This document shows, in pieces, positions 42,714 through 51,985 of a stretch of 64,000 bases of DNA (positions are counted from its first letter, which is position 1; each line of letters starts with the position of its first letter). The stretch is from Granulosicoccus sp. (GTDB lineage: Bacteria; Pseudomonadota; Gammaproteobacteria; Granulosicoccales; Granulosicoccaceae). A program made the translations under genes and the position numbers. The notes under the pieces were generated by a model, which was not told the DNA's origin, ran no database searches, and saw only the letters and a program-made list of their open reading frames with translations. The DNA lies in contig JAHDGK010000003.1 of assembly GCA_020627685.1 (NCBI GenBank), forward strand, positions 129,463 to 193,462. Direction: 5' to 3'.

Positions 42714-43667
42714 ATGCGTAGGACTTTTATTAAATCACTGCTTGCGGCCACTGTCTTATCGATGAGTGTTGCAGGTACTGCCAAAGCTGAACTTAGCGGT
42801 TCAGTGAACTACATAATCCCTTTTGGTCCTGGCGGTGAGTCGGATATCAGTGCCCGTTTTCAACAACCATTTTTCAAAGAAAAATTTGGTCAAGACATGG
42901 TTATCTCGTACCAGCCGGGCGGTGGCGGTGCGGTCGGTTGGGCCTCTTTAAATGGACTTAACGGTGACGGTCAAACAATCATGGGCGTCAATCTTCCTCA
43001 TATTGTGATTAAACCGGCTCAGAAAGATGTCGGATTCACAACCGAAGGTTTAAACAGTTTTCATTGGTTCCACTTTACGCCCGATGCCATCGTTGTTAAC
43101 GCGAGCAGCCCCTACCAAACTTTGCAAGATCTCATTGATGATGCCAAGAAAAACCCGGGAGCGGTCACTCTATCCGGATCGGGTAAGGCCTCGGCCAATC
43201 ATCTTGCGCAAATTAAGTTCGATAAAATGGCAGGCATAAAAACGACTTATGTACCTTTCAAGGGTACTGGTGCTGCCGTAACTGCGCTATTAGGCAACCA
43301 AGTAAAAGCGGAATGGGGCTATACGACAGTGGGCGCTAAGCAGGGTGATGCTGTGCGGATGCTTGCAGTTGCTATGGAAGAGCGTCATCCCTTGTTTCCA
43401 GATGTGCCCACCTTTAAAGAACTTGGATTTGACATGGTGGGTGGTGCTTACAGAGGAATTGCGCTGCCGAACACGGCTAGTGAAGAGACTACCGAACTCT
43501 GGAGCAGCATGATCGCGGAAATAAATCAGGACCCTGCGTTTAGGCAGCAAATGCTGGATGGTGGATTCGCAATGCTCGACGTGGGTACTGATGAGGTCGA
43601 TGAGTTTATGAAAGCTCGCACCGAACAGTATTTAGCCGATGCTCGCGCCGCTGGTTTAATTAAGTAA
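42714..43667 (+). CDS. tctC: Tripartite tricarboxylate transporter substrate-binding protein
   Basis: This 317-residue periplasmic binding protein of the Bug/TctC family has a signal peptide ending AKAELSG. The family pattern is VNYIIPFGPGGESDISAR, YQPGGGGAVGW and a TYVPFKGTGAAVTALLGNQV stretch. The ATG at 42714 has GGAGGG six bases upstream; the longer frame starts with TTG. Ligand is a carboxylate of unknown identity. It is the first gene of a C-A-B operon. Confidence 0.92.
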   Translation: MRRTFIKSLLAATVLSMSVAGTAKAELSGSVNYIIPFGPGGESDISARFQQPFFKEKFGQDMVISYQPGGGGAVGWASLNGLNGDGQTIMGVNLPHIVIKPAQKDVGFTTEGLNSFHWFHFTPDAIVVNASSPYQTLQDLIDDAKKNPGAVTLSGSGKASANHLAQIKFDKMAGIKTTYVPFKGTGAAVTALLGNQVKAEWGYTTVGAKQGDAVRMLAVAMEERHPLFPDVPTFKELGFDMVGGAYRGIALPNTASEETTELWSSMIAEINQDPAFRQQMLDGGFAMLDVGTDEVDEFMKARTEQYLADARAAGLIK

Positions 43668-43682
43668 TCGTTCGACGCTCTG

Positions 43683-43723
43683 GCGCCTGATGCTTTGATG
43701 AATAAAGCATCAGGCGCTTTTTT
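43683..43723 (+). terminator. Strong hairpin terminator between tctC and tctA
   Basis: A perfect 14-bp stem (GCGCCTGATGCTTT / AAAGCATCAGGCGC) has a 7-nt loop and is followed by six T residues. It sits 15 bases after the tctC stop and 28 bases before tctA. This suggests partial termination that lets the binding protein be made in excess over the membrane subunits. Confidence 0.88.
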
Positions 43724-43751
43724 GTTACTCGGTAATCTTGGGTTTTAGTTG

Positions 43752-45266
43752 ATGGACTTTGGTAGTTTCCTGTCTGCGCTCACACCGCTTAATTTGCTGT
43801 TCGCACTATTTGGTGTTGCTGCAGGCACTATTATCGGATCCATTCCGGGTCTAACAGCAACGATGGCTGTGGCAGTCTTGGTGCCTATTACGTTTAGTAT
43901 GCAGCCCGCATCTGCACTAATACTACTAGGCGCTATCTATACGGGTGCTATCTATGGTGGCGCGTACGCTGCAATTTTACTCAACACACCCGGAACGCCG
44001 TCGGCTATTGCTACCACCTTCGATGGCTATCCGATGGCGAAGCGAGGAGATGGCGATTTAGCAGTTGCGCTTGCATGCTTTGCTTCCGTGTTCGGTGGGC
44101 TTGTTGGGGCCTTTGCGTTGTTGTTCCTTGCACCACCGTTGTCTAAAGTCGCCTTAGCTTTTGGTCCTGTGGAATATTTTTGGTTATCAATATTCGGGCT
44201 CTCTCTAATTGCATCGTTGTCCAACGGCAATTTAGCAAAAGGATTGGCAGGTGGTGCTTTCGGGCTAATTCTTTCAACCGTAGGGGTTGCTGAGGTATCA
44301 GCAGATATTCGTTTAACCTTCGGAAGCCAGACTATGATTGGCGGATTTGGCGTCGTCGGTGCGCTAATTGGACTGTACTGCATACCCGTACTTATAGATC
44401 TAGTGGCTGTACCCGATCGACATTTAAAGGTGGAGCAAGGTGTTCAGTCAGTTAAGATAAAACCCGCATTTCTTATTGCGCTGAATTCTAAATTTAACTT
44501 ACTACGTTCGTCTGTGATAGGGACACTCGTCGGCATTCTCCCAGGCGCCGGGGGCTCAGTCGCGGGGCTTGTTGCGTATTCAGAAGCTAAGCGTACCGCT
44601 AAGCCACATCAAAAATTTGGTGAAGGAGAGCCCGATGGTCTTATCGCCACTGAGTCTGCAAACAACGCAACTGTTGGAGGCGGGTTTATTCCAACATTAG
44701 TACTAGGGATTCCCGGTACACCTCCCGATGCGGTCATACTCGGCGCGTTGCTTGTACAGGGAGTTCGAACAGGCCCGGCCTTGTTCCAATCCGGTGGTGG
44801 TTCAATTGCCTACACGTTTATTTATGGTCTTATCATTGCCACCGTGCTGATGTTGCCAGTGGGCTTAATCATCGGTCGATATGCTTACAAGTCTATTGTT
44901 TCTATTCCTAAGGCAGTACTTGTCCCAACAGTTGCGTTTATGACAATTATTGGAACCTTTGCTATTCGCAATAGCGTTTCAGATGTTGTCATCATGATTC
45001 TTCTCGGCGTGTTTGGTTGGGTTGTTGGCAGATTTGGTTTTGCTGCTTCACCGATTGTTTTAGGGTTAATACTGGGACCGATTGCCGAGCAAGGTTTTGT
45101 GCAAACCTGGATTATCGGGTCCGCGATTGGTGATCTACCCGGTATGTTTTTCGGTAGGCCCATCTCGCAAGCGATTGTTGCGTTTACTGTGCTCTCTATC
45201 TTGTATCCGATTTTTGCAGCACGGAAGCATAAGCGAGCAGAATCTAATTCGGAGCAAGTCTCGTGA
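43752..45266 (+). CDS. tctA: Tripartite tricarboxylate transporter large membrane subunit
   Basis: This 504-residue protein has about 11-12 helices and the TctA motifs GSIPGLTATMAVAVLVPITF, YGGAYAAILLNTPGTPSA and GILPGAGGSVAGLVAY, plus a repeated VLGIPGTPPDAVI. It is the main permease of the TTT carrier. The ATG at 43752 is preferred over a TTG one codon earlier. It overlaps tctB by four bases. Confidence 0.95.
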   Translation: MDFGSFLSALTPLNLLFALFGVAAGTIIGSIPGLTATMAVAVLVPITFSMQPASALILLGAIYTGAIYGGAYAAILLNTPGTPSAIATTFDGYPMAKRGDGDLAVALACFASVFGGLVGAFALLFLAPPLSKVALAFGPVEYFWLSIFGLSLIASLSNGNLAKGLAGGAFGLILSTVGVAEVSADIRLTFGSQTMIGGFGVVGALIGLYCIPVLIDLVAVPDRHLKVEQGVQSVKIKPAFLIALNSKFNLLRSSVIGTLVGILPGAGGSVAGLVAYSEAKRTAKPHQKFGEGEPDGLIATESANNATVGGGFIPTLVLGIPGTPPDAVILGALLVQGVRTGPALFQSGGGSIAYTFIYGLIIATVLMLPVGLIIGRYAYKSIVSIPKAVLVPTVAFMTIIGTFAIRNSVSDVVIMILLGVFGWVVGRFGFAASPIVLGLILGPIAEQGFVQTWIIGSAIGDLPGMFFGRPISQAIVAFTVLSILYPIFAARKHKRAESNSEQVS

Positions 45267-45721
45267 ACTCGCAACCAGTAAATACAAAGCCGAATGTGAT
45301 GGGGTCGTTATGCGTCTCTTTACTGTTTGTACTTGTCGGGGCAGTTACGCTTTTTGACACCTTGTCCTACAGCGATGTCGATTCGAAAGTGTTTCCAAGA
45401 GCGGCAGCCATTTTGCTGATACTGGCGTCTGTTGTTTCAATCGTACTGACATTGCTTAAGCCCGTTGCCGATGAAGGGTTTGGTTCAGGTGCTTGGTGGC
45501 GTCGTGCTTTGCTAATTAGTGCGATGTTAATTGCGTGTTTATTGATGCCAAAGTTGGGTTTTGTCACGAGCAGCGCCGTTGCTTTTCTTGGGGCATTACT
45601 TGCAGCGATGCACGATCAATGGACCGCTCGAACCGCCTTTGTTTACATCGTGTCTGGGTTTATAGTTGTAGGCGGATTTTACGCCCTGTTTCAATTTGGA
45701 CTAAACGTTCCATTGCCTTAA
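45263..45721 (+). CDS. tctB: Tripartite tricarboxylate transporter small membrane subunit
   Basis: This 152-residue protein has four hydrophobic helices in the TctB layout: FVLVGAVTLFDTLSY, then VDSKVFPRAAAILLILASV, and two C-terminal helices. The GTG start overlaps the tctA stop (GTGA). Gene order here is C-A-B rather than the commoner C-B-A. Confidence 0.85.
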   Translation: MNSQPVNTKPNVMGSLCVSLLFVLVGAVTLFDTLSYSDVDSKVFPRAAAILLILASVVSIVLTLLKPVADEGFGSGAWWRRALLISAMLIACLLMPKLGFVTSSAVAFLGALLAAMHDQWTARTAFVYIVSGFIVVGGFYALFQFGLNVPLP

Positions 45722-45767
45722 CCAAGACGCACTGAAAACAACGTTGCAGTTGCAGCGCCGTTAAAAG

Positions 45768-46583
45768 TTATATATCGAATTCTGACCAAACCGGACAATG
45801 GTCCGATGGTTTTTCCATTGCCCGTATATCGTAGTCAATGCCACTATCGACTAACTTAGCCGTCATCGATTTTGTACTGAGCAGGTGATCGATTCTCAAC
45901 CCCCGTTTCGGCTCTCTGTCAAAGCCTTTGCTGCGATAGTCAAACCAGCTGAACTTGTCATCTTTATCTGGATATTTAACACGGTAGCTATCGTCCAGGC
46001 CCCAGTCGACTAATCGTTGCATCCATTCTCTTTCTTCAGGAAGAAAGCTGGTGTTGCCCGAGCGCAGCCATCGTTTGACGTTGTCAGGGCCAATGCCTAG
46101 ATCTTCATCAACTGGAGCAACGTTGTAATCACCGATGACCACCAGGTTATCTTCAGGTGAGTGTTCATTGGCAAGCTTTGCTGAAAGGTCTGAGTAGAAG
46201 CGTTCCTTTGCCGGAAATTTTGTTTCGTGTTTGCGATTCTCGCCTTGCGGAAAATAGCCGTTCACAACGGTCACAGTTTCGCCTTTAGGGCTTGCAACCG
46301 TTGCGGTGATAAGTCTCTTCTGAGCATCGTCATCATCGGTGGAGTAGCCGATACGAACATCGCTCATGGGATTTTTAGACAGCATGGCAACACCGTAGTG
46401 AGTTTTCTGCCCGGCGAAGGCTGCGTGATAGCCCAGCTCTTTCATAGCATCAACGGGAAAATCCGCATCGACGACTTTGGTTTCCTGCAAACCGATGACA
46501 TCCGGGTTGTATGTTTCAACAAGCGCTGCGAGCTGATGCAGGCGTAAGCGAACACTATTAACGTTAAAAGATACGATAATCAT
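45768..46583 (-). CDS. xth: Exodeoxyribonuclease III
   Basis: This 271-residue AP endonuclease/3'-5' exonuclease has the motifs FNVNSVR, LQETKV (metal Glu), GDYNVAP (Asp/Asn), RIDHLL and SDHCPVW (Asp-His pair). It repairs abasic sites. GAGGA is six bases before the ATG. It lies 13 bases after rapA on the same strand, so the two are likely co-transcribed. Confidence 0.93.
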   Translation of the reverse strand: MIIVSFNVNSVRLRLHQLAALVETYNPDVIGLQETKVVDADFPVDAMKELGYHAAFAGQKTHYGVAMLSKNPMSDVRIGYSTDDDDAQKRLITATVASPKGETVTVVNGYFPQGENRKHETKFPAKERFYSDLSAKLANEHSPEDNLVVIGDYNVAPVDEDLGIGPDNVKRWLRSGNTSFLPEEREWMQRLVDWGLDDSYRVKYPDKDDKFSWFDYRSKGFDREPKRGLRIDHLLSTKSMTAKLVDSGIDYDIRAMEKPSDHCPVWSEFDI

Positions 46584-46596
46584 AAGACGTCCTCGC

Positions 46597-49377
46597 TTAA
46601 CTGTTGAACATCACTCTAACGGATACCGGTCTGGCATGGGTGCCGGACAGTGACCCTATTGCAGCATTCTTTCGAGCATCTAAGGCCTCAATTTCTTCCT
46701 CTTTAACAGAAGGATTAACGCGGGCTAGGGAGACCAGACGATCACGTGCATCAGCGTATTCTTGTTCAAGTGCAGCTTTAGCCTCTTCGACCATGGCAGG
46801 CAAAGCGTCTTCAGCCATCGCTGCAGACTTATCAATAAGTGCTTCAATGGCTTCGCGGTTTTTGACAACCACTTTTCTCAAGGCGTTGCGATCGTACCGT
46901 TGCTTACGACTGTCAAGTTCAAGTGTTGCGACAAGTTCTGTGTAGTCGTTGCCATCGATACCTACAGCAAACGTTTGAACACGAGCAGGTAAGTAACGTT
47001 CTATATTGAGTTTAGGCTCTGCAGTGCATTGCAGTACATAGCTTGCTTCCACAAACGTGAGCGTCTTAGGTAGTTCCTCAGCTTTTATCACTTGGCAATC
47101 GGCTTGGCCAAAGCCCTCGTCAAGAATGAGATCCATTGACGCCGTAACCATAGGGTGGTCCCACGTCAGAAAGGTGAAATCTTCGCGGGTTAAAGCGGTG
47201 TTTCTATCGAATGTCAGGGTCATGCCACCCGCTGGTAAGTGCGGGAAATGCTCCACTTGCATGTGATCGCTAGGGTGGATTATCCAGTGGTCGCGTTGCT
47301 CGGTAACATCCACACCAAAACGATCAAACACGGCATCCATAAAGTCTTGCAGTGAATAGTTTCGATCTAATCGTGCTAACTCATCCAAGTGTTCCTGGAC
47401 TTGCTCAGGTCGGTTTGAATTTAATTCTAAGAGGCGGTCTCTTCCAGCTTCAACTTCAGCATCGAGCCTGATCGTTGTCTCTCTTGTTTTCTCAATTAAC
47501 GCTGTTAAGGCCGCGCTATCGACATCAGGTGCTTGATCGAGTACGGCATTTAATGTGTCCTGAAGCTCAGCCTTTACCGCGGTGCCTGACTTGCAAATAC
47601 GTTCGAAGGCATTAAGCCCTTGGTGATACCACTGAAATAGTACATCGTCTATAGAATTGGAGGCGACTGGCACATGGATTTGAATGGTTTGTGTTTGGCC
47701 GATTCTATCCACCCGACCAATGCGTTGTTCCAGTAAGTCCGGGCTTTGCGGTAATTCGAAAAGCACAATGTTATGCAGGAACTGAAAATTTCTACCTTCA
47801 CTGCCAATCTCTGAACACAAGAGAAGTCGGCAGTCTTCCTCTGGATCAGCAAACCACGCCGCGGCTCGATCTCTTTCAACGATAGACATGTTTTCATGGA
47901 ACTGCGCACTCTGAACACCAGCGACTCTTAACACTTCACCAATGGCCTGTACGGATTCGAGATGAGCGCAAATAACCAGGATTTTTGCCGGGTATTGATC
48001 TGCCAAAAACTCCATCAACCACAGGGCTTTGGAATCCAATGAGTCGTCGTCGAGTGTGTAGGTGCTTAATTGTCTTTCGGGAAAACCGCTAATCGCCTGT
48101 CTGGTATTGCGAAACATCAATCGACCGGTACCGTGTCGATCGACCAGTTTGTCGATAATTTCCTGACCTAGATCGCTCATGGCCATGGTGGCGTTCGAAC
48201 TTAGCGTCTTGATTTGATTGTCATCAAATGACTCACCTAATAGCGATTGCAGTTGTGTGATCTGCGCGGCCTCAAGAGCTTGCTCGTTGGATAACTGATC
48301 CGCGACTGATGCCACCCAGCCGAACTCCGCTTCTTCTGATAGATATTGTTCGAGTGAGCCGAACCTCTCGGGGTCTAGTAAACGCAGGCGTGCGAAGTGA
48401 CCTGACTGCCCCAGCTGCTCAGGGGTTGCTGTAAGTAGCAACACGGAAGGGGTTTCCATAGCCAGTTCTTCAATCAAGGTATAGGCGTCAGATGGCGCAT
48501 CTGGCTCCCATTGCAAGTGGTGAGCTTCATCGGCAATTAGCATGTCCCAGTCAGCCATGGTGGCTGCGTCCCCGATCTCGTCGTTATCAAGGAGTGTGTC
48601 GAGCGAGCACAGCACCAGTTGCTCAGCCATAAACGGATTGCCATCCGGGGCTGAATCTTTAAGCTCGTCGAAGCGTTCGGCATCCATGATGCGGAAGCTC
48701 AAATTAAATTTGCGCAGCATCTCCACCAGCCATTGATGGAGTAGTGCGGGTGGTACAACGATGAGCACTCTGGACACCTGATTGTTGACCAGCGAGCCAT
48801 GCAAAATCATGCCTGCTTCGATGGTTTTTCCCAATCCCACCTCATCAGCGAGCAGAACGCGCGGGTGATGACGCTTCATGGCCTCAACCGCGATGTAAAT
48901 CTGATGAGGTAAAACGGCAACCCGGGCGCCCATCAAACCTTTAACGGGTGATTGAGCGAGCATATTCCGGTGCTCGAAAACATTGCGGCGCAATCCGTAC
49001 CATCTCAATCCGTCAATCAGACCGGCAAAAAGCCGGTCGCGCGGTGTACGAAATTGCAGAAAGTTATCGAGGCCAGCCTCATTTAATACCGCAGGGATAC
49101 CGGAATCCTCCCGGTTACCGAAGTAGGTCAGTAGTCCATCTTCCTCGTCGACGCTGGTAATGCGCATCTGCCAGCCCTCATGGCTGGTAATAATGTCGCC
49201 CGGCATGAAAGCCACGCGAGTCAGAGGGGCGGTTTCTTTCGCGTATATCCGGGTTTCACCGGAAGCCAGGAATACGACGGTTATTTGACGAAACTCTACT
49301 TCGAGAATAGTGCCAAGGCCAAGATCGGACTCAGTGTCACTGATCCAGCGTTGGCCTGCGGTAAAAACGTTGCTCAT
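46597..49377 (-). CDS. rapA: RNA polymerase-associated ATPase RapA
   Basis: This 926-residue SWI2/SNF2 protein has an N-terminal RapA Tudor-like region (FTAGQRWISDTESDLGLGTI). The ATPase core carries LADEVGLGKTIEAGMI (Walker A) and DEAHHLQW (DEAH box). The helicase C part has CSEIGSEGRNFQFLH and QRIGRVDRIGQ, followed by the RapA C-terminal domain. It recycles RNA polymerase. Length is slightly below E. coli RapA (968). Confidence 0.95.
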   Translation of the reverse strand: MSNVFTAGQRWISDTESDLGLGTILEVEFRQITVVFLASGETRIYAKETAPLTRVAFMPGDIITSHEGWQMRITSVDEEDGLLTYFGNREDSGIPAVLNEAGLDNFLQFRTPRDRLFAGLIDGLRWYGLRRNVFEHRNMLAQSPVKGLMGARVAVLPHQIYIAVEAMKRHHPRVLLADEVGLGKTIEAGMILHGSLVNNQVSRVLIVVPPALLHQWLVEMLRKFNLSFRIMDAERFDELKDSAPDGNPFMAEQLVLCSLDTLLDNDEIGDAATMADWDMLIADEAHHLQWEPDAPSDAYTLIEELAMETPSVLLLTATPEQLGQSGHFARLRLLDPERFGSLEQYLSEEAEFGWVASVADQLSNEQALEAAQITQLQSLLGESFDDNQIKTLSSNATMAMSDLGQEIIDKLVDRHGTGRLMFRNTRQAISGFPERQLSTYTLDDDSLDSKALWLMEFLADQYPAKILVICAHLESVQAIGEVLRVAGVQSAQFHENMSIVERDRAAAWFADPEEDCRLLLCSEIGSEGRNFQFLHNIVLFELPQSPDLLEQRIGRVDRIGQTQTIQIHVPVASNSIDDVLFQWYHQGLNAFERICKSGTAVKAELQDTLNAVLDQAPDVDSAALTALIEKTRETTIRLDAEVEAGRDRLLELNSNRPEQVQEHLDELARLDRNYSLQDFMDAVFDRFGVDVTEQRDHWIIHPSDHMQVEHFPHLPAGGMTLTFDRNTALTREDFTFLTWDHPMVTASMDLILDEGFGQADCQVIKAEELPKTLTFVEASYVLQCTAEPKLNIERYLPARVQTFAVGIDGNDYTELVATLELDSRKQRYDRNALRKVVVKNREAIEALIDKSAAMAEDALPAMVEEAKAALEQEYADARDRLVSLARVNPSVKEEEIEALDARKNAAIGSLSGTHARPVSVRVMFNS

Positions 49378-49738
49378 TTATTATTTTATAAGGAATGGTC
49401 ATGTAGAGCCAGATTCTGTACAGATTGGCTCAAATGGTAGTGGGAGCGGGGTTTCAGGACGTCTAAGGCACAATTGTATCTCGAATGTACGACATAAAAA
49501 GCACAGTCTCACCCCCGAGTCTTGTATTCGAAGCCTAAAATACCTATATTGCAAGTGTTGATGACTGTTCGGTGCGAATCGATAGTTTTCTACGTTAGCG
49601 ACTCGCAGCGGATGTGCTCACACATTATCCGTGAAAAGTCATTGTAAGAGACGAGTCTGGCCAAAGAGTTTTGGAGCACATGACTACCTACGCTTCGGTT
49701 CCTCGTCCATTTGTTGTTTTTTTATACAGGGTATTATC
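49378..49738 (+). other. Intergenic region and probable long leader of the cold-shock gene
   Basis: These 361 bases separate rapA (minus) from the cold-shock gene (plus). I see no gene. The last 150-200 bases would form a long 5' leader, typical of cold-shock mRNAs whose structure changes with temperature. No cold-box motif could be assigned with confidence. Confidence 0.4.
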
Positions 49739-49942
49739 TTGAGTACTGGTACAGTTAAGTGGTTCGACGCGGCGAAAGGTTTCGGCTTTATCGCTCCTGA
49801 AGATGGCGGCAAGGACGTATTCGTTCACCACACCGCTATCACTGGCGATGGTTACAAAACACTCGACGAAGGTCAAAAAGTGAGCTTCGACATCGAGCAG
49901 GGCCAAAAAGGTCCAGCGGCAGTTAATGTGTCCGCTATGTAA
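49739..49942 (+). CDS. Cold-shock domain protein (CspA family)
   Basis: This 67-residue cold-shock-domain protein starts [26 protein letters not shown]1 (KGFGFI) is intact. RNP2 reads VFVHH rather than the usual VFVHF. It binds single-stranded RNA/DNA as an RNA chaperone or anti-terminator. The frame is open further upstream, but family length and the AGGG eight bases ahead support a TTG start at 49739. A hairpin terminator follows. Confidence 0.9.
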   Translation: MSTGTVKWFDAAKGFGFIAPEDGGKDVFVHHTAITGDGYKTLDEGQKVSFDIEQGQKGPAAVNVSAM

Positions 49943-49972
49943 ATCAGTCTTCTAAGACTTGGTTTTACACTC

Positions 49973-49994
49973 AAGCCCCGCTTTAGCGGGGCTT
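49973..49994. terminator. Hairpin between the convergent csp and deacetylase genes
   Basis: A 9-bp stem (AAGCCCCGC / GCGGGGCTT) has a 4-nt loop and lies 30 bases after the csp stop. The minus-strand deacetylase stop codon (49983-49985) falls inside the loop, so the hairpin is shared with the 3' end of that gene. T-tracts are poor on both strands. Confidence 0.6.
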
Positions 49995-51032
49995 GCTCGT
50001 TTCTGGGGACAGCAAAGCTGGGAATGCCGGCTGAATTCTTCTGGCCACCCAACGCTTTACTGAGTGAAGAAGCGCCATTGCGGGTTCCTCGATTTCCAAC
50101 TGAGCGAACATCATTGCTGCGCTAGTCGCCCTGACTTCTGAGCGGTCTCGATGAAGTAAACTGGCAGAGGCGGTATTGTCGCTGACAGTCATTAACGCCT
50201 CATACCCGTAAGATTCCAAGGAATGAATCGCAATATCGGTGAAATACCCGAACGGATAGGCAAATGTGTTGGAGTTCAGTAGCGACTGGATGAATCGCGG
50301 GTTCAGCTGTCGTTCCAGCATTGCCGGACCGCAGTTGCGCAAATTGTAATGATCGCGCGTGTGGAAGCCGAACGAAATACCGCGCTGTCTCATTCGCTGG
50401 ACGCCGTCAGCATCAGAAAACAGCATCGGGCAATTAGCTTTTTCAGGCAGCTCGTTTTCGATCCGGTACATTAATAACTCAATGTCGCTCGGGCTGAAGG
50501 TATCCTGCACGGTCTGAATGACCCCCGATCTGTCTAAGCCCGCAAGCGAAGGGTAATCAGACAAGATTCGTTCGATTTTCTGTGTGTGTGTAACGAGCGC
50601 ATAATTAAGTTCATTCACCCACACCATATTACCGATGACCGCTGTGCCTATTAAGTAGACTGTGGCGGGAAGATCTCGCGCTTCTAAAAGGGGGACTGCT
50701 TGTGTCTCAACACTTTTATACCCGTCATCGAAAGTAATAACCAAAGGCTTTGGGCCATACAGTCCATGCGTGACGTCATCGATTGAAACCACGGAATAGT
50801 GTTTTTTCACGTAGTCCAGATGAACTGCGAGAGTTTCCGGTGGTACGTTGATGTTCATACCTGCAATATGTGCATCCGGAGCTGAATCTGTTGAGTGGTA
50901 CAACAGTGTGCGTACGCGATTGGGTGAAAGGCCAATAACGAAATGGGCAAGCCCCAAATGGTAAAGGCCGGCGCCAAGACATCTGAGGTTTGTTCTCAGA
51001 ATTCCACCAATGCTTTTTATTAAAGCCCTCAT
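49983..51032 (-). CDS. Polysaccharide deacetylase family protein
   Basis: This protein of about 349 residues has the NodB-homology motif ITFDDGYKS (catalytic and metal Asp) and a downstream GFHTRDHYNL (metal His pair). The late motif FAYPFGYFT is where other members have R/PxG. It likely removes acetyl or formyl groups from a cell-envelope sugar or acts on a related amide. The frame also allows an ATG at 51050. The ATG at 51032 gives a 4-bp ATGA overlap with the formyltransferase gene and is preferred. Confidence 0.85.
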   Translation of the reverse strand: MRALIKSIGGILRTNLRCLGAGLYHLGLAHFVIGLSPNRVRTLLYHSTDSAPDAHIAGMNINVPPETLAVHLDYVKKHYSVVSIDDVTHGLYGPKPLVITFDDGYKSVETQAVPLLEARDLPATVYLIGTAVIGNMVWVNELNYALVTHTQKIERILSDYPSLAGLDRSGVIQTVQDTFSPSDIELLMYRIENELPEKANCPMLFSDADGVQRMRQRGISFGFHTRDHYNLRNCGPAMLERQLNPRFIQSLLNSNTFAYPFGYFTDIAIHSLESYGYEALMTVSDNTASASLLHRDRSEVRATSAAMMFAQLEIEEPAMALLHSVKRWVARRIQPAFPALLSPETSKPR

Positions 51033-51826
51033 GCGGATTTTTTTGCCCATTGTTCTAGCTGCGCTAGAACCTGTTGTTCACTGGCGACCGTTCGATCAAT
51101 CCATTTGAATTCTTGGCCGGCAGATAAATCCTGAGGCGTCAGTTCCAGAGAATTATCTAAGGCAGCTGCGACACAATCTAAATAAATGGCAGTGCCTGCC
51201 TTGACACCTTTAGCGAATAAATCTGCTTCGGTATCACCGATGTCATAATTAACAGGCGCGGTCGCTGCGATAGCTCCACCGTCTACTGATTCAACCAGTT
51301 CGTGTACCGTGACGCCGAGTTTTTCTGGCTCGTTGTAGTAAACCGGCCAGAACAGTGTGCTATCTCCACGATAGAAAGGAGATAATCCTGTGTGCATGTT
51401 GAGCGTGATGATCGATGCGCACTCGAAAATATGCCGCTGAATGATGCGCGTTCCGTACACCACAATGACACTGGGTTTTTCCTGTTCAAGTATCGCTTTG
51501 CACTCTGCACTGTTATGCGATTGAACATGGCTGCGACGCGCATCGCCCGGCATCGTTGGTTCAGTTTCATGAGGCCTTAGGCGCTTTTGCAAGTCTTGTT
51601 CGCTAGGCCCATAACCACCCGGGTACCGGTAACGAGCTAACCGTTCTTTATAGTTTCCGCGTTTAAGCGTTCTGAGTAGCCGCTCGTTTAACGAGCGTGT
51701 AACAGGTTCCGCGGTAATGATCCGTGTAACCTGATGGCCAAAACGTTCCAGAAAGGCGTCTACGAGGTACCTGTGTTCCGGGTTCCCTTGAGCGCTGGCG
51801 CCGCCTGTTAGGATGACGATGCTCAC
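51029..51826 (-). CDS. Formyltransferase family protein (sugar-amine type)
   Basis: This 265-residue protein has the formyltransferase fold core LNMHTGLSPFYRGDSTLFWP, and VTVHELVESVDGGAI after it. In place of the usual N-x-H-x-S/D catalytic set, I see Asn and His in LNMHTG and Asp in ESVDGG. The N-terminal VILTGGASAQGNPEHRYLVDAF differs from Met-tRNA formyltransferase, so the target is probably a nucleotide sugar or another metabolite. It is co-translated with the deacetylase, suggesting a formyl/acyl modification step in surface glycan synthesis. The start is GTG. Confidence 0.75.
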   Translation of the reverse strand: MSIVILTGGASAQGNPEHRYLVDAFLERFGHQVTRIITAEPVTRSLNERLLRTLKRGNYKERLARYRYPGGYGPSEQDLQKRLRPHETEPTMPGDARRSHVQSHNSAECKAILEQEKPSVIVVYGTRIIQRHIFECASIITLNMHTGLSPFYRGDSTLFWPVYYNEPEKLGVTVHELVESVDGGAIAATAPVNYDIGDTEADLFAKGVKAGTAIYLDCVAAALDNSLELTPQDLSAGQEFKWIDRTVASEQQVLAQLEQWAKKSA

Positions 51827-51985
51827 AGCCCGATACCTCGATCGCTTGCCACAGCCCGTTTGTGAGACATTCCGAAGTTGCCGCCGTATGAGGAAGGTGA
51901 ATTAGGCGGTTACACAGTCGCCAATCAGGTTATCGGCGAGCCAAATGAACCCCTTTAGGCTCAAGAGGCCTCCCAAAGTGAGACA

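Noticed and set aside
49631-49738. N-terminal extension of the cold-shock protein
   Set aside because: Upstream codons give a sequence unlike any cold-shock protein; the family length fits the TTG at 49739.
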